Shown here in pieces: positions 1-9,173 of a stretch of DNA of 64,000 nt. The notes beneath the pieces are model-generated. The model saw only the letters and a program-made list of their open reading frames with translations, searched no databases and was not told the origin of the DNA. The stretch's first letter is position 1; each line of letters opens with the position of its first letter. The position numbers were made by a program, and so were the translations under genes. Source of the stretch: Pseudomonas sp. FP1742 (GTDB taxonomy: Bacteria; Pseudomonadota; Gammaproteobacteria; Pseudomonadales; Pseudomonadaceae); NCBI RefSeq assembly GCF_030687145.1, contig NZ_CP117460.1, forward strand, positions 1,550,001 to 1,614,000. Direction: 5' to 3'.

Positions 1-679
1 GTTTGTGGGCCTGTTGAGCCAGCCAGCCGTCAACCATGTTGGTGGTGGACGTCCAGGGCGTCGGGAACACATGCCGACGTTCAGTGAACGCTTGCAGGCT
101 CAAGCGCGGCTCCAGCGGCGTGGCGCGTTTGTCGAAGACGCAGACCAGATCGTCCTCCAGTAGTCGTCTGGAGTTGAAGTCGGTGTGGGTTCGATGGAAG
201 TTCGGGCCGAAACAGATCACCAGGTCGAGGCTGCCGTCGCGCAGTTCTTCGGCCGGGATGTCGGTTTCGAACTTGTGCATGTTGACCATTACCGGCAGGT
301 CAGCGAAGTCGAAGCTCTTCAACAGGCGTGGCAGGATCAACTGTTCGAAGTATTCCGGCGCACAGATGTTGAAGGTCACCGGCTGCAAGGTCGGATCGAA
401 CGTCGGTGTCCCGGCATGACACAGGTTGATGCTTTCGAGAATCTTCAGCACATGGGTATACATGGTGCTGGCTTTGTAGGTGGGGCGCATGCCCGTGCGG
501 GTATTGAGGAATAACTCGTCTTCGAAACTGGTGCGCAGTTTCTTCAGGCAGTAACTCACGGTGGACTGGCTGACGCAGAGCGCCTCCGACACACCGGTGA
601 CGCTGCTTTGCTCATACACGGCGACAAACACCATGAGGTCCTGCATATCGAGCTTTCTAAGCAAGTTACTGTTCAGCAT
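1..679 (-). CDS. LysR-family transcriptional regulator (C-terminus beyond window)
   Basis: Read on the minus strand from ATG at 679, the frame stays open to the window edge and gives the first 226 residues of a LysR regulator of about 300. Residues 10-70 form the winged helix-turn-helix (SVTGVSEALCVSQSTVSYCL region), followed by the linker helix and the start of the substrate-binding domain. The protein should be a DNA-binding regulator responding to a small molecule; the ligand cannot be read from the sequence. It lies downstream of an EamA exporter and an MFS gene on the same strand, but a 147-bp gap suggests its own promoter. The family call is certain; the exact start is less so because no strong ribosome site is visible. 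Confidence 0.85.
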   Translation of the reverse strand, partial: MLNSNLLRKLDMQDLMVFVAVYEQSSVTGVSEALCVSQSTVSYCLKKLRTSFEDELFLNTRTGMRPTYKASTMYTHVLKILESINLCHAGTPTFDPTLQPVTFNICAPEYFEQLILPRLLKSFDFADLPVMVNMHKFETDIPAEELRDGSLDLVICFGPNFHRTHTDFNSRRLLEDDLVCVFDKRATPLEPRLSLQAFTERRHVFPTPWTSTTNMVDGWLAQQAHK

Positions 680-826
680 CCGTTCTGTCTCGCTGTGCTC
701 CTTGCGCTGGTTGTGCGCAAACGTGTGCGAACGATCCTAACGGAACGATAGTGCCAAGAGAATGCCTTGTAGGAAGTTTCGTGGTCGGTTGTGGGACAAA
801 AAATGTTGTGAACACGACTTATGAAT

Positions 827-1774
827 TCAATCCCCCGAAACATGGCCAGAGGCCTTCAGCGCTGATTGCTGCGCAGGCATCGCAGAGCGGCTGGATATTA
901 ACAGCGCCAACATGCCGACGCCCACCAGTAACGCACCGATGATTTCCAGCGCTCGTGGCGACTGGCGTAGCCAGAACCAGTGGAACAGTGTGATGAACAG
1001 GGTACTCAGGTAAATGTAGGAAATGACCGAGGAAGGGGCGATGACGCCAATGGCTCGATGCAGCAGCCAGAAGGTCGCCAGGGTGGCGAACAGTGCCAGG
1101 TAGATCAACCACCAGAGATCGCTCGCACTCAGTAATGACGCAGAACGCCAGCCGCCGCTGAACCCGCAGAACGCCAACAGAAACAGCGCACCGAACAGCA
1201 TGTTCCAGAAGGTCATGCCCACCGTGCCGCGCCCCTTCAGGCTGCTGGCCTTGAGCCTTTGACTCAAGGGCGAGTAGAGCGCCATTGCCAGGCAACCGAC
1301 CCCATACACCGATATCGCATACAGCGACGGCAGTTCGCCGGGGCCTGTGCCTTTCAACACCAGCATCACGGCACCGGCGGCGGCAACCAGCATGGGCAAA
1401 ACGCGTTGTTTCAGGCTGCTGTCGGGTATCAGGAAGGCTTCGAACAGCAGCGTCAGTAATGGCACCAGGGTGAACATCGTGCCGGTATTCACCGCCGAGG
1501 TGTAGCGCAGCGCTTCGAACAACGAGCCGAAGTACAGTGCCAGCAGCATGCCCAGTGCGGCATGACCGAACAGGCCTTGGACGGTCATGACGGTGTCGCC
1601 CTTGAACAGCACCAGGGGTAAAAACACCAAGGCGCAAAACAGCAGGCGCAGCCCTGTCAGCAGAATCGGGTCGATGGTCGGGTTGACTTGGGCTGCCGCG
1701 GAAAACGAGGCAGCAATCAACAGAGCCCAGAACAGCATGCCGAAGTGAGCGCCAGCAAAACCTGTAGATTTCAT
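827..1774 (-). CDS. EamA/DMT-family transporter
   Basis: A 315-residue, very hydrophobic inner-membrane protein with about ten predicted membrane segments in two EamA repeats (roughly 10-145 and 160-300), the usual size of drug/metabolite exporters. The second repeat carries the typical YIYLSTLFITLF-like conserved segment. It begins 15 bp after the upstream MFS gene and is probably co-transcribed with it. Members export amino acids, nucleosides or small toxic metabolites; nothing here identifies the substrate. The family is clear, the substrate unknown. Confidence 0.85.
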   Translation of the reverse strand: MKSTGFAGAHFGMLFWALLIAASFSAAAQVNPTIDPILLTGLRLLFCALVFLPLVLFKGDTVMTVQGLFGHAALGMLLALYFGSLFEALRYTSAVNTGTMFTLVPLLTLLFEAFLIPDSSLKQRVLPMLVAAAGAVMLVLKGTGPGELPSLYAISVYGVGCLAMALYSPLSQRLKASSLKGRGTVGMTFWNMLFGALFLLAFCGFSGGWRSASLLSASDLWWLIYLALFATLATFWLLHRAIGVIAPSSVISYIYLSTLFITLFHWFWLRQSPRALEIIGALLVGVGMLALLISSRSAMPAQQSALKASGHVSGD

Positions 1775-1789
1775 GAAGGAGTTTCCGGC

Positions 1790-2974
1790 TTAGTGGATGT
1801 GTTTGGCGTAATGCCGCGGATCGAAATGCAGAACCATCAGGATCATCAGCGCCATGACGCCCGTCAGTGACCACCAGGCCCATTCGAAACTGCCCAGATG
1901 ATCGCGAATCATCCCGGCCATCAGCGGCGAGAGGCCGGCGATCAGGTAACCGATGCCTTGCACGAAGGCGGTCAGCCCGCCCGCGCGTTGAGGATTGTCC
2001 AGATGATCCAGCGACACGATCAGGCTCATCGGGAACAGTCCGCCGATGCCCAGCCCCAGCAGGCACGGCCACAGCAGGCTCGGGTGTTGCGGGCTCAGAA
2101 TCAGCCCACCGAAACCGGCCATGATCAGCATCAGCAACACCACCAACACCAGGCGCCGGTCGCGGCTGCGATTGGCGATGGCGGGTGTCAGTAGCCCCGA
2201 CAACACTTCCATGGCGGTCAAAAAGCCTAGCAACAAACCAGCCTGTTGTTCGCTCCAGCCTTTTTCCACGTAATACGGCGCCAACCACGCCAGCACACAG
2301 GTGTAGGACGCCGTGCCCAGGCCAAAGAAGATGGCGAGTAACCAGGCGCGGGGGGTGCTGAAAAAGGATTCTTTGCGTGACGATTTCGTACTCAGTGCTG
2401 GCATTCCCGAGCGTTGCGCGCACCAGAACAGCAATGCCGCCAGCGCCAGTGCCGCCCAGATTGCCAATCCCACTCGCCAACTGCCGGTACGGGTCATCAC
2501 CAACGGCGCGAATGACGCCGCTATCGCCGCGCCGCCCATGATTGACGTCACGTAGAGGCCCATGCACACGGCAACGTTGTTGCTGAAACGGGACTTGATC
2601 AGGGCGGGCATCAACGCCTGAATCAGCGCAATGCCGACGCCGGCCATCACCGCGCTCAGGATCAGTTCCGCCGCCGAATCGAGAAACAGCCGCGCCACCG
2701 TGGCCAGGCCGATGATCAGCAGCGACAGCACCACGGTGCGCTGTTCGCCCAGGCGCTGACTGACCCCGATGCCGAAGAACATCGCCAGCCCCATGGCCAT
2801 GACGGGCAGCATGGTCAACAGCGAGGCCAGGCTGAAATTCAGAGGGATGTCACCGCGAATCGCTGACAGCAAAGGGCCGACGGCGGCCATGGATGGACGC
2901 AGATTCAGGGCGACAAGAATGATGCTGAACATCAGCCAGAGGGCAGGGCGGGAGGTTGCGCGAATGTTTTCCAT
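1790..2974 (-). CDS. CynX/NimT-family MFS transporter
   Basis: A 394-residue major facilitator protein with twelve predicted membrane segments. The NLRPS motif at the end of the first segment is characteristic of the CynX/NimT (cyanate/nitroimidazole) branch. The start is supported by GAAGGT six bases before the ATG. It heads a likely two-gene operon with the EamA exporter 15 bp downstream. CynX relatives have been linked to cyanate or 2-nitroimidazole export, but there is no cyanase or other cyn gene next to it, so the substrate stays open. It acts in the inner membrane as a proton-coupled carrier. Confidence 0.85.
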   Translation of the reverse strand: MENIRATSRPALWLMFSIILVALNLRPSMAAVGPLLSAIRGDIPLNFSLASLLTMLPVMAMGLAMFFGIGVSQRLGEQRTVVLSLLIIGLATVARLFLDSAAELILSAVMAGVGIALIQALMPALIKSRFSNNVAVCMGLYVTSIMGGAAIAASFAPLVMTRTGSWRVGLAIWAALALAALLFWCAQRSGMPALSTKSSRKESFFSTPRAWLLAIFFGLGTASYTCVLAWLAPYYVEKGWSEQQAGLLLGFLTAMEVLSGLLTPAIANRSRDRRLVLVVLLMLIMAGFGGLILSPQHPSLLWPCLLGLGIGGLFPMSLIVSLDHLDNPQRAGGLTAFVQGIGYLIAGLSPLMAGMIRDHLGSFEWAWWSLTGVMALMILMVLHFDPRHYAKHIH

Positions 2975-3510
2975 AATCGGACCTTCAGAAACAAGGAGCC
3001 GATTAGGCGCGCGAGATCCAAGGGCGGCAAATCAGAAAATCTGGAGCAGTATTTAGAAATTAAATAACGATGGTGCAACGCAAATCCATTGTGGGAGCGG
3101 GCTTGCTCGCGAAAGCGGTCTGACAGGCAACATTGATGTCGACTGACGCGCCGCTTTCGCGAGCAAGCCCGCTCCCACAGGGGGATGTAGTGTTTGGTCG
3201 ATTTTGTTCGCTTGAGGGTTTCGGTGAATGTTTAGCCAATCCACACCCAAGGTTCTTCAAATCCCGATTTAACGACTTAACCGCCCGTGTGACGCTGCTG
3301 CGCATCTGTTTACCGCGGTCTTCTCTATGGACGGTTGTCCAGTCGCACTCCCTTCCGAACTCGCCTTCTGGGCCTTGTGGCACTGCCGTCACGCGCGCCC
3401 GCCGGATTCTTGCATCTCCCGTTGATTGTTCTGACAGGTCCCGCGCCATGCGCCGGGATCAAATCGGCAGCGCCTGCGCGTTTGCCTGACGCGGATAGAC
3501 GAGAACTCCC
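2975..3510. other. Intergenic region with one REP doublet
   Basis: A 536-bp gap between divergent genes (MFS on minus, glutamine synthetase homologue on plus). It contains a REP doublet at 3091-3179. The remaining 330 bp before the plus-strand gene show no convincing coding frame, terminator or riboswitch-like fold; the promoters of both divergent genes should lie here but I cannot place them with confidence. Confidence 0.6.
3091..3179. repeat. REP doublet (class A, inward pair)
   Basis: Two inverted copies of the Pseudomonas REP core, GTGGGAGCGGGCTTGCTCGC on the left and its complement on the right, separated by about 40 bp. The spacer (CAGGCAACATTGATGTCGAC region) resembles the spacers of the doublets at 16155, 18404, 56181 and 57173, so the whole 88-bp unit behaves as one mobile REPIN-type element. 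Confidence 0.93.
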
Positions 3511-4893
3511 ATGAGCTGTGCCACGACATCCTTCGCTACGAAAGAACAAGCCCTGACTTTCCTTGAACACAATCCGGACATCGAGATGTTCGAGCTGTTC
3601 ATCCTCGACAACAACGGTGTACCACGGGGCAAATTGCTGCATCGCGATGAGCTGCTGGCGGTGTATGAAAGCGGTCGGCCACTGCCGAGTACCATCCTGG
3701 GGCTGACCATCAACGGCGATGATGTGGAAAACTCCGGGCTGGTGTGGGACGTCGGTGATATCGATTGCCGTGCTTACCCTGTCAGCGGCAGTTTGCAGCG
3801 CATGCCGTGGCGATTGATTCCCACGGCGGCGGTGCAGGTCAGCATGCATCCGCGAGAGGGCATGCCCGCGACCATCGCCGACCCACGGCACCTGCTGGCC
3901 AAGGTTATCGAAGGCTTGCAGGCCGACGGTTATTACCCGGTGATGGCAGCGGAGCTGGAGTTCTATCTGCTGGATCAGCAGCGCGACGGCAACGGTCGGC
4001 CGCAGCCGGCGCGGGATATCGATGGCGGACGGCCCCGTGGGACTCAGGTGTATGGCTTGCGTGAACTGGAACAGATCGAGCCGTTTCTGGCTGATCTCTA
4101 CAGCGCCTGCAAGCTCCAGGGCATTCCGGCGCGCACGGCGATTTCCGAATACGCGCCGGGGCAAGTGGAGATCACCCTCGAACACCGCTCCGACGCTTTG
4201 CTGGCGATGGACGAAGCCGTGCGCTACAAACGGCTGGTCAAGGGCGTGGCCCACAAACACGGGATGACAGCTTGTTTCATGGCCAAACCTTTCGATGACC
4301 TGGCCGGCACCGGCATGCATATGCATGTCAGCCTGGCGGACAAGGACGGCAACAACCTGTTCGCCAGCGAAGCCCCGGACGGCACGCCGCTGCTCAAGCA
4401 CGCGGTCGGCGGGATGCTCGCGACATTGCTCGATTCATTGCTGCTGTTTTGTCCGAACGCTAACTCGTACCGCCGTTTCCAGACCAACAGCTACGCACCA
4501 CTGGCGGCCACCTGGGGCGTGGACAATCGTACCGTGAGTTTACGAATACCCGGTGGGCCGGCGTTCTCGCGGCATATCGAACACCGCATATGTGGTGCCG
4601 ATGCCAACCCGTATCTGGCGGCTGCGGCGATTCTGGCCGGTATTCATCGCGGTATACGCGAGCAGCTTGACCCCGGAGCGCCGGTGGAAGGCAACGGTTA
4701 CGCCCAGGCCACGCAGTTGTTGCCGACCGACTGGTTGACCACATTGCGAGCGCTGGAAGGGTCGAGTTGGGCACGGGAAGCATTCGGCAGTGAGTTTCTT
4801 GGCGTGTATTTGGCGGTGAAACGTGCCGAATACCGGCAGTTCATGGGCGAGGTCGGTGAGCAGGATTGGCGCTGGTATCTGCATCAGGCCTGA
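3511..4893 (+). CDS. Glutamine synthetase family protein (gamma-glutamylpolyamine synthetase-like)
   Basis: A 460-residue protein of the glutamine synthetase fold. It has an N-terminal beta-grasp domain (about 20-110) and a catalytic domain (120-455). Metal and substrate ligands typical of the fold are visible: E148/E150 in MAAELEF, E213 and E220 in SEYAPGQVE, H270 in GTGMHMHVS, and the C-terminal PGGPAFSRHIEHR segment. Length and motifs match PuuA/SpuB-type gamma-glutamylputrescine synthetases rather than GlnA, which has an adenylylation loop. Such enzymes ligate glutamate to polyamines or other amines using ATP for catabolism. The gene stands alone, without the other puu genes, so the amine is not certain. 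No strong ribosome site is seen. Confidence 0.85.
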   Translation: MSCATTSFATKEQALTFLEHNPDIEMFELFILDNNGVPRGKLLHRDELLAVYESGRPLPSTILGLTINGDDVENSGLVWDVGDIDCRAYPVSGSLQRMPWRLIPTAAVQVSMHPREGMPATIADPRHLLAKVIEGLQADGYYPVMAAELEFYLLDQQRDGNGRPQPARDIDGGRPRGTQVYGLRELEQIEPFLADLYSACKLQGIPARTAISEYAPGQVEITLEHRSDALLAMDEAVRYKRLVKGVAHKHGMTACFMAKPFDDLAGTGMHMHVSLADKDGNNLFASEAPDGTPLLKHAVGGMLATLLDSLLLFCPNANSYRRFQTNSYAPLAATWGVDNRTVSLRIPGGPAFSRHIEHRICGADANPYLAAAAILAGIHRGIREQLDPGAPVEGNGYAQATQLLPTDWLTTLRALEGSSWAREAFGSEFLGVYLAVKRAEYRQFMGEVGEQDWRWYLHQA

Positions 4894-4994
4894 AACAGGC
4901 CTCCAGTGTTGAAGGTTTTGGCCAAACGCCATGAGCCCCAACTATTCGTTGGCTTCTTTTTCACGAAAAATTGATGGTTAACTCCTTAAGCTTC

Positions 4995-5037
4995 GTGCCC
5001 TCGTGGTAAATGAAATTTTCACATTTGCCACGGGCAC
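4995..5037 (+). promoter_or_regulatory. Imperfect hairpin in the eptA leader
   Basis: GTGCCC(TC)GTGG(T)AAAT on the left pairs with ATTTGCCACGGGCAC on the right, about 14 pairs with two small bulges and a 12-base loop. It ends 24 bases before the eptA ATG and is followed only by a short T-rich stretch, so it could be a terminator of the upstream gene or an RNA element in the eptA leader. TTAACTCCTTAAG lies just upstream. Confidence 0.5.
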
Positions 5038-5061
5038 TTCTTTTCAGGAACAGCCGATCAC

Positions 5062-6711
5062 ATGTTGAAGTTCAAAGCCGTGCGCCCCGAATGGGTGACG
5101 TTGGTTTCCAGTGCTTTTCTATTGGCAGGGTTCAATTTAGTTCTCTGGCAACACCTCTTCGATATCACCGCTGCAGACGGTCAAGGCATCGTCATGCGTG
5201 TCGCATTCGGCGTGATGATCCTGGCGGCCTTCAATATTGTGCTGACCTTGCTGGCCTTCCGCCCTGTGATGAAACCCGTGTTGACGCTGATTTTTTTGAT
5301 CAGTGCCGGTGTGGCGTATTTCATGAGCCAATACGGTGTGCTGATCGACGCCGGAATGTTGCGTAACTTCGCAGAAACCAATGCCACGGAAGTACGCGAC
5401 TTACTGTCGCTGAAGCTGTTTGTCTATATCGCACTGCTTGGCGTCTTGCCGTCGTGGTTGTTGTGGAAAATCCCGGTTAATTATCGTCGTTGGCACCGTG
5501 AGTTATTAAGTAAAGTGCTGGTGAGTGTCGCCTCGGCTGCAGTGATCGGCGGTGTCGCCCTGGTCAATTATCAAGGCCTGTCGTCGTTGTTTCGCAATCA
5601 CCATGAATTGCGCCTGATGGTGGTACCGAGCAACTACATCGGTGCCTCGTTCGGTTATTTGCGTGAGCAAGTGGTGTCGGCACGGCAACCTTTCGCCAAG
5701 CTGGGTGAAGATGCCCGCAAAACTCCAGCCTGGCAGGCCCACGAGCGTAAATCCCTGACAGTTCTGGTGGTGGGCGAAAGCGCCCGGGCCGAGAACTTTG
5801 GCATCCTGGGTTATAACCGCGACACCACGCCGAAACTGGATAAGGAAGCCGGCCTGATTGCCTTCACTGATGTGCATTCGTGCGGCACGGAAACAGCGGT
5901 GTCGGTGCCCTGCATGTTCTCCGATATGGGCCGCAAGGATTACAACGCCAGTAAGGCGAAGAATCAGGAAGGATTGCTGGACGTGCTCAAGCACGCCGGT
6001 CTCCAGGTGATCTGGCGCGATAACCAGTCGGGCTGCAAAGGTACCTGCGATCGGGTCACTGTTGATGATGTGAGTAATCTGAAAGACCCGGTGCTGTGTG
6101 CCGACAGTGAATGCCGCGATGAAATTCTCCTGCAAGGTTTGCAGCACTTCATCGACACGCTGGATAAAGACACGGTGCTGGTACTGCACCAAATGGGCAG
6201 TCACGGTCCGGAATACTTCAAACGCTACCCGAAAGAGTACGAGCACTTCACGCCCGTGTGTGAAAGCAATGCGCTGAACAATTGCAGCCGCGAAAGCATC
6301 GTCAATGGCTACGACAACACGCTGGTGTATACCGACCATGTGCTGTCGACCCTGATCGATCTGTTGCGCAGCAATCAGGGCAAAGTCGATACCGCGATGC
6401 TTTATCTGTCGGACCACGGCGAATCGCTGGGCGAATACAACCTGTTCCTGCATGGCACGCCTTACATGCTGGCTCCGGAGCAACAGAAGCATGTTGCGAT
6501 GCTGGCATGGTTCTCCGACAGCTATCAAAAGTCGTTTTCGGTGGACACCCATTGCCTGCAATTGAGTCGCGAAAAGCCCTTGAGTCAGGACAACCTGTTC
6601 CATTCGATGCTCGGTCTGCTGGAAGTCAACAGCAAGGTCTACAACCCCGAACTGGATATGTTCGCCGGTTGCCGTGGCTCTGTGATTGATGGCGTGCTGG
6701 CCAGGAAATGA
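5062..6711 (+). CDS. eptA: Lipid A phosphoethanolamine transferase
   Basis: A 549-residue inner-membrane protein: five membrane helices in residues 10-175, then a periplasmic alkaline-phosphatase-like domain. It transfers phosphoethanolamine from phosphatidylethanolamine to lipid A, lowering surface charge and affinity for cationic peptides. Family zinc/catalytic residues are all present: E239 in VVGESARA, the nucleophile T278 in CGTETAVSVPCMFS, D451-H452 in SDHGES and H464 in LHGTPY. The E-to-T spacing (39) and H-to-H spacing (12) equal those of MCR-1. Paired cysteines (C274/C284, C325/C329, C346/C351, C400/C408) fit the known disulfides. It is a chromosomal EptA with no mobile context. A methyltransferase gene follows 73 bp downstream. 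Confidence 0.93.
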   Translation: MLKFKAVRPEWVTLVSSAFLLAGFNLVLWQHLFDITAADGQGIVMRVAFGVMILAAFNIVLTLLAFRPVMKPVLTLIFLISAGVAYFMSQYGVLIDAGMLRNFAETNATEVRDLLSLKLFVYIALLGVLPSWLLWKIPVNYRRWHRELLSKVLVSVASAAVIGGVALVNYQGLSSLFRNHHELRLMVVPSNYIGASFGYLREQVVSARQPFAKLGEDARKTPAWQAHERKSLTVLVVGESARAENFGILGYNRDTTPKLDKEAGLIAFTDVHSCGTETAVSVPCMFSDMGRKDYNASKAKNQEGLLDVLKHAGLQVIWRDNQSGCKGTCDRVTVDDVSNLKDPVLCADSECRDEILLQGLQHFIDTLDKDTVLVLHQMGSHGPEYFKRYPKEYEHFTPVCESNALNNCSRESIVNGYDNTLVYTDHVLSTLIDLLRSNQGKVDTAMLYLSDHGESLGEYNLFLHGTPYMLAPEQQKHVAMLAWFSDSYQKSFSVDTHCLQLSREKPLSQDNLFHSMLGLLEVNSKVYNPELDMFAGCRGSVIDGVLARK

Positions 6712-6784
6712 GTGGGTCGATCTTTTTTTCACGCAGTGACCGCTAACCTGCGGCGCCTGGAACATCCAACAAGAGCCATTAAAC

Positions 6785-7447
6785 ATGTCCGCGCAGCCCC
6801 CATCCGCCTTCGAACTTGAGTTCGCCCGGCGCTACGATCAGGAACACGCCCGCGTCTGTAAACAGCCGCAGCCGCGTGGCCTGGCGGGGCGTTTGACGTT
6901 CTGGCGCGAAGAGCAATTGGTGCGTAATGCGCTTCAGGTCGCTGGTGAACCGGGGTTGATCCTTGATGTGGCCTGCGGTGCCGGGCGTTTCTGGCCGGTT
7001 CTGGCCGAGCATGCGAACCGGGTGATCCTCGCGGCCGACCCGTCTCAGGACATGCTCGATCACGCTCGCACCCACCATCCGCAAAACCTGCTGCAACGGA
7101 TCAAGACCTTTCAGAGTTCAGCCTTCACCATCGGCTTGTCGGCGAATGCGGTTGACTGCATTTTTTGCCTGCAACTGTTTCAACGCGTCGCCTGTCCCGA
7201 GCATCGATTGGCCATGCTGGGCGAGTTCCACCGGGTCAGTCGCGATACGGTGATTGTGGCAGTGCGGGTTGATGGTTATTTCAAGCTCGGGCGTGCGGAC
7301 GAAGAGGGCGCGCAGGTCCAGCCACAGGCCGGCAAGGCCGAGCTTGAGGCCGAGTTCAGGCAAGCGGGTTTCTGCTTGCTCAGCCATCAGGACCTGGTGC
7401 CGGGTTGCGCGCGGATGCGGGTCTACGTGTTGCGTAAGGACAGCTAG
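6785..7447 (+). CDS. Class I SAM-dependent methyltransferase
   Basis: A 220-residue soluble protein with a Rossmann-type methyltransferase fold. Motif I is ILDVACGAGRFWP (about 59-71), followed by the acidic ribose-binding residue in ILAADPSQDML and a motif IV-like CIFCLQLFQR. The N-terminal helix-rich segment up to residue 55 (LTFWREEQLVRNAL) resembles proteins annotated as UbiE/MenG-like. The substrate is unknown; a small molecule or lipid is more likely than DNA because no target-recognition domain is present. It follows eptA by 73 bp and could share its transcript. A 25-bp perfect hairpin begins directly after its stop codon. Confidence 0.8.
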   Translation: MSAQPPSAFELEFARRYDQEHARVCKQPQPRGLAGRLTFWREEQLVRNALQVAGEPGLILDVACGAGRFWPVLAEHANRVILAADPSQDMLDHARTHHPQNLLQRIKTFQSSAFTIGLSANAVDCIFCLQLFQRVACPEHRLAMLGEFHRVSRDTVIVAVRVDGYFKLGRADEEGAQVQPQAGKAELEAEFRQAGFCLLSHQDLVPGCARMRVYVLRKDS

Positions 7448-7503
7448 GGGGCGTTCTCAATGAGTTTCCCCGCCGCGCCGGGGAAACTCATTGAGAACGC
7501 CCC
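7448..7503. repeat. 25-bp perfect inverted repeat (hairpin) after the methyltransferase gene
   Basis: Starting on the base after the TAG stop, GGGGCGTTCTCAATGAGTTT plus CCCCG is followed by a 6-base loop (CCGCGC) and an exact complementary arm ending at 7503. No T-run follows, so it is not a standard intrinsic terminator, though such a stem would form in RNA from either strand. It is not the REP sequence found elsewhere in the window. Confidence 0.95.
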
Positions 7504-7629
7504 TGGTCTCCACCTGTCAGACAATTCTTGCTGTCAGGCAGGCATTTTCGCTAATGCTCTTGTTCAGTGGAGGCGCGGAAATCGCCGGGGGCGATATATA
7601 CTGCGTGCCATTCTTCAAGGGAGAGCCGT

Positions 7630-8763
7630 GTGGCCATCGATATTCACTGGATTCGCGACAACGATAGCCTCGGTCAGTTTTGCTCCGAGTGGCAGCAGCT
7701 GCCATTCGTTGCCCTCGACACCGAATTCATGCGGGTCGACACCTTTTACCCGATCGCGGGCCTGCTGCAGATCGGCGATGGCGTACGCGCTTACCTGATT
7801 GACCCACTGACCATCGACAACTGGCAGCCTCTGGCCGCATTGCTGGAAAACCCGGCGGTGGTCAAAGTCGTGCATGCGTGCAGCGAAGACCTCGAAGTCC
7901 TGTTGCGCCTGACCGGCAGCCTGCCGGCACCGCTGTTTGACACCCAACTGGCCGCCGCTTATCTGAACCTGGGTTTTTCCATGGGCTATTCGCGGCTGGT
8001 GCAGGACGTGCTCGGCATCGACCTGCCCAAGGGCGAGACCCGTTCCGACTGGCTGCAACGTCCGCTGTCCGACACTCAGATCAGCTACGCCGCCGAAGAT
8101 GCCCTGCATCTGGCGGAAGTTTTCGTACGGTTGCGTCCGAAGCTTTCTGACGAAAAATACGCCTGGGTCCTGGAAGACGGCGCCGAGCTGGTGGCCAACC
8201 TGCGTCGCGAGATCGACCCGTACGAGGTCTATCGCGACGCCAAACTGGCCTGGAAACTGTCCCGGGCCCAACTCGCCGTGCTGCGTGAACTCTGCGCCTG
8301 GCGTGAGCGTGAAGCCCGCGCCCGCGATCTGCCGCGCAACCGCATCATCCGTGAACATTCACTGTGGCCGCTGGCGCGCACCCAACCGGACAACCTCGGC
8401 GCACTGGCGAAAATCGAAGACATGCACCCGCGGACCGTGCGTCAGGACGGTGAGTTTCTGCTTGATCTGATCAAGCGCTCTGGCAGTGTGTCGCCTGATC
8501 AATGGCCGCCAGCGGTGCCGGAGCCGTTGCCGGTGGAAGCCGCCGCGCTGGTCAAACGGCTGCGCGCCATCGGCCAGGCCGAAGCCGAGCGTCTGAACAT
8601 CGCGCCGGAGCTGATGCTGCGCAAGAAAACCCTGGAAGCGCTGCTCAAGAGCGGTTTCCCCAATGGTCCTTACCAATTGCCTGATTCGCTGCGTGGCTGG
8701 CGCCGCGAATTGATGGGCCAGGCGCTGCTCGACAGCCTGGCCACCGCCGGAGAACAGCCTTGA
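7630..8763 (+). CDS. rnd: Ribonuclease D
   Basis: A 377-residue 3'-5' exoribonuclease that trims tRNA and other structured RNA precursors. The DEDDy residues are visible: D30 and E32 in LDTEF, D87 in VHACSEDLE, and Y153/D157 in YAAEDALH. An HRDC domain follows (about 205-290) and then a C-terminal helical region. I chose GTG at 7630, preceded by AAGGGAGA, because it gives [10 protein letters not shown], the family's normal N-terminus and length; an ATG further upstream would add an unconserved extension. A TATACT box lies about 30 bp before. ycgL overlaps the end by 4 bp, so the two are translated together. Confidence 0.95.
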   Translation: MAIDIHWIRDNDSLGQFCSEWQQLPFVALDTEFMRVDTFYPIAGLLQIGDGVRAYLIDPLTIDNWQPLAALLENPAVVKVVHACSEDLEVLLRLTGSLPAPLFDTQLAAAYLNLGFSMGYSRLVQDVLGIDLPKGETRSDWLQRPLSDTQISYAAEDALHLAEVFVRLRPKLSDEKYAWVLEDGAELVANLRREIDPYEVYRDAKLAWKLSRAQLAVLRELCAWREREARARDLPRNRIIREHSLWPLARTQPDNLGALAKIEDMHPRTVRQDGEFLLDLIKRSGSVSPDQWPPAVPEPLPVEAAALVKRLRAIGQAEAERLNIAPELMLRKKTLEALLKSGFPNGPYQLPDSLRGWRRELMGQALLDSLATAGEQP

Positions 8764-9053
8764 AACGTATTTGCTCCATTTATCGAAGCTCGAAGAAAAA
8801 CGAGATGTACCTCTATGTGCTCAAGAGCGATGCACTGGAGCGCGTGCCGGAATCCCTGATGGCGGCTTTCGGCAAAGCCATACACGCTTTCGATCTGGTG
8901 CTGAGCCCCGAGCGCAAGCTGTCGCGCGAAGATATCAACGTCGTACTGGAGAACCTCGACAAGCAGGGCTACCACCTGCAAATGCCCCCGGCCGAAGACG
9001 AATACATCGAACACTTGCCGGAAGAGTTACTGCGCCGCAACGATCCGATGTGA
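8760..9053 (+). CDS. ycgL: YcgL domain-containing protein
   Basis: A 97-residue protein of the small conserved YcgL family (about 85-108 residues in gammaproteobacteria); the opening [19 protein letters not shown] and the closing [11 protein letters not shown] are typical. The start is TTG within the rnd stop codon (TTGA, 4-bp overlap), which indicates translational coupling to rnd. The pairing of rnd with ycgL is widely conserved. The biochemical role is not established; the neighbourhood hints at RNA metabolism. A small palindrome follows 9 bp after the stop. Confidence 0.92.
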   Translation: MKRICSIYRSSKKNEMYLYVLKSDALERVPESLMAAFGKAIHAFDLVLSPERKLSREDINVVLENLDKQGYHLQMPPAEDEYIEHLPEELLRRNDPM

Positions 9054-9062
9054 TCGGCAGAC

Positions 9063-9083
9063 AGGCTCTGTTCAGAGCCTTTA
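9063..9083 (+). terminator. Short palindromic terminator-like hairpin after ycgL
   Basis: AGGCTCTG and CAGAGCCT form an 8-bp perfect stem around a TT centre and are followed by a short TTAT. It is well placed to end the rnd-ycgL transcript, but the T-run is weak. Confidence 0.45.
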
Positions 9084-9173
9084 TGAACCACTGGAATGAT
9101 TTTGGCGATGGCCGTGACGATGGAGCAACACTCCGTCGGCGGTCGTCTGCACTGTTTTTGAAAGGTTTGAAAC

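Noticed and set aside
4975..4995. PmrA box upstream of eptA (TTAACTCCTTAAG)
   Set aside because: PmrA sites need CTTAA half-sites as direct repeats 11 bp apart; here the TTAA period is 8 bp.
5062..6711. Acquired mcr-type colistin resistance gene
   Set aside because: No insertion sequence or plasmid marker surrounds it, and its composition matches its neighbours. It looks like a native eptA.
5506..6786. A 426-codon minus-strand frame opposite eptA
   Set aside because: An antisense shadow; eptA has all catalytic residues in the other strand.
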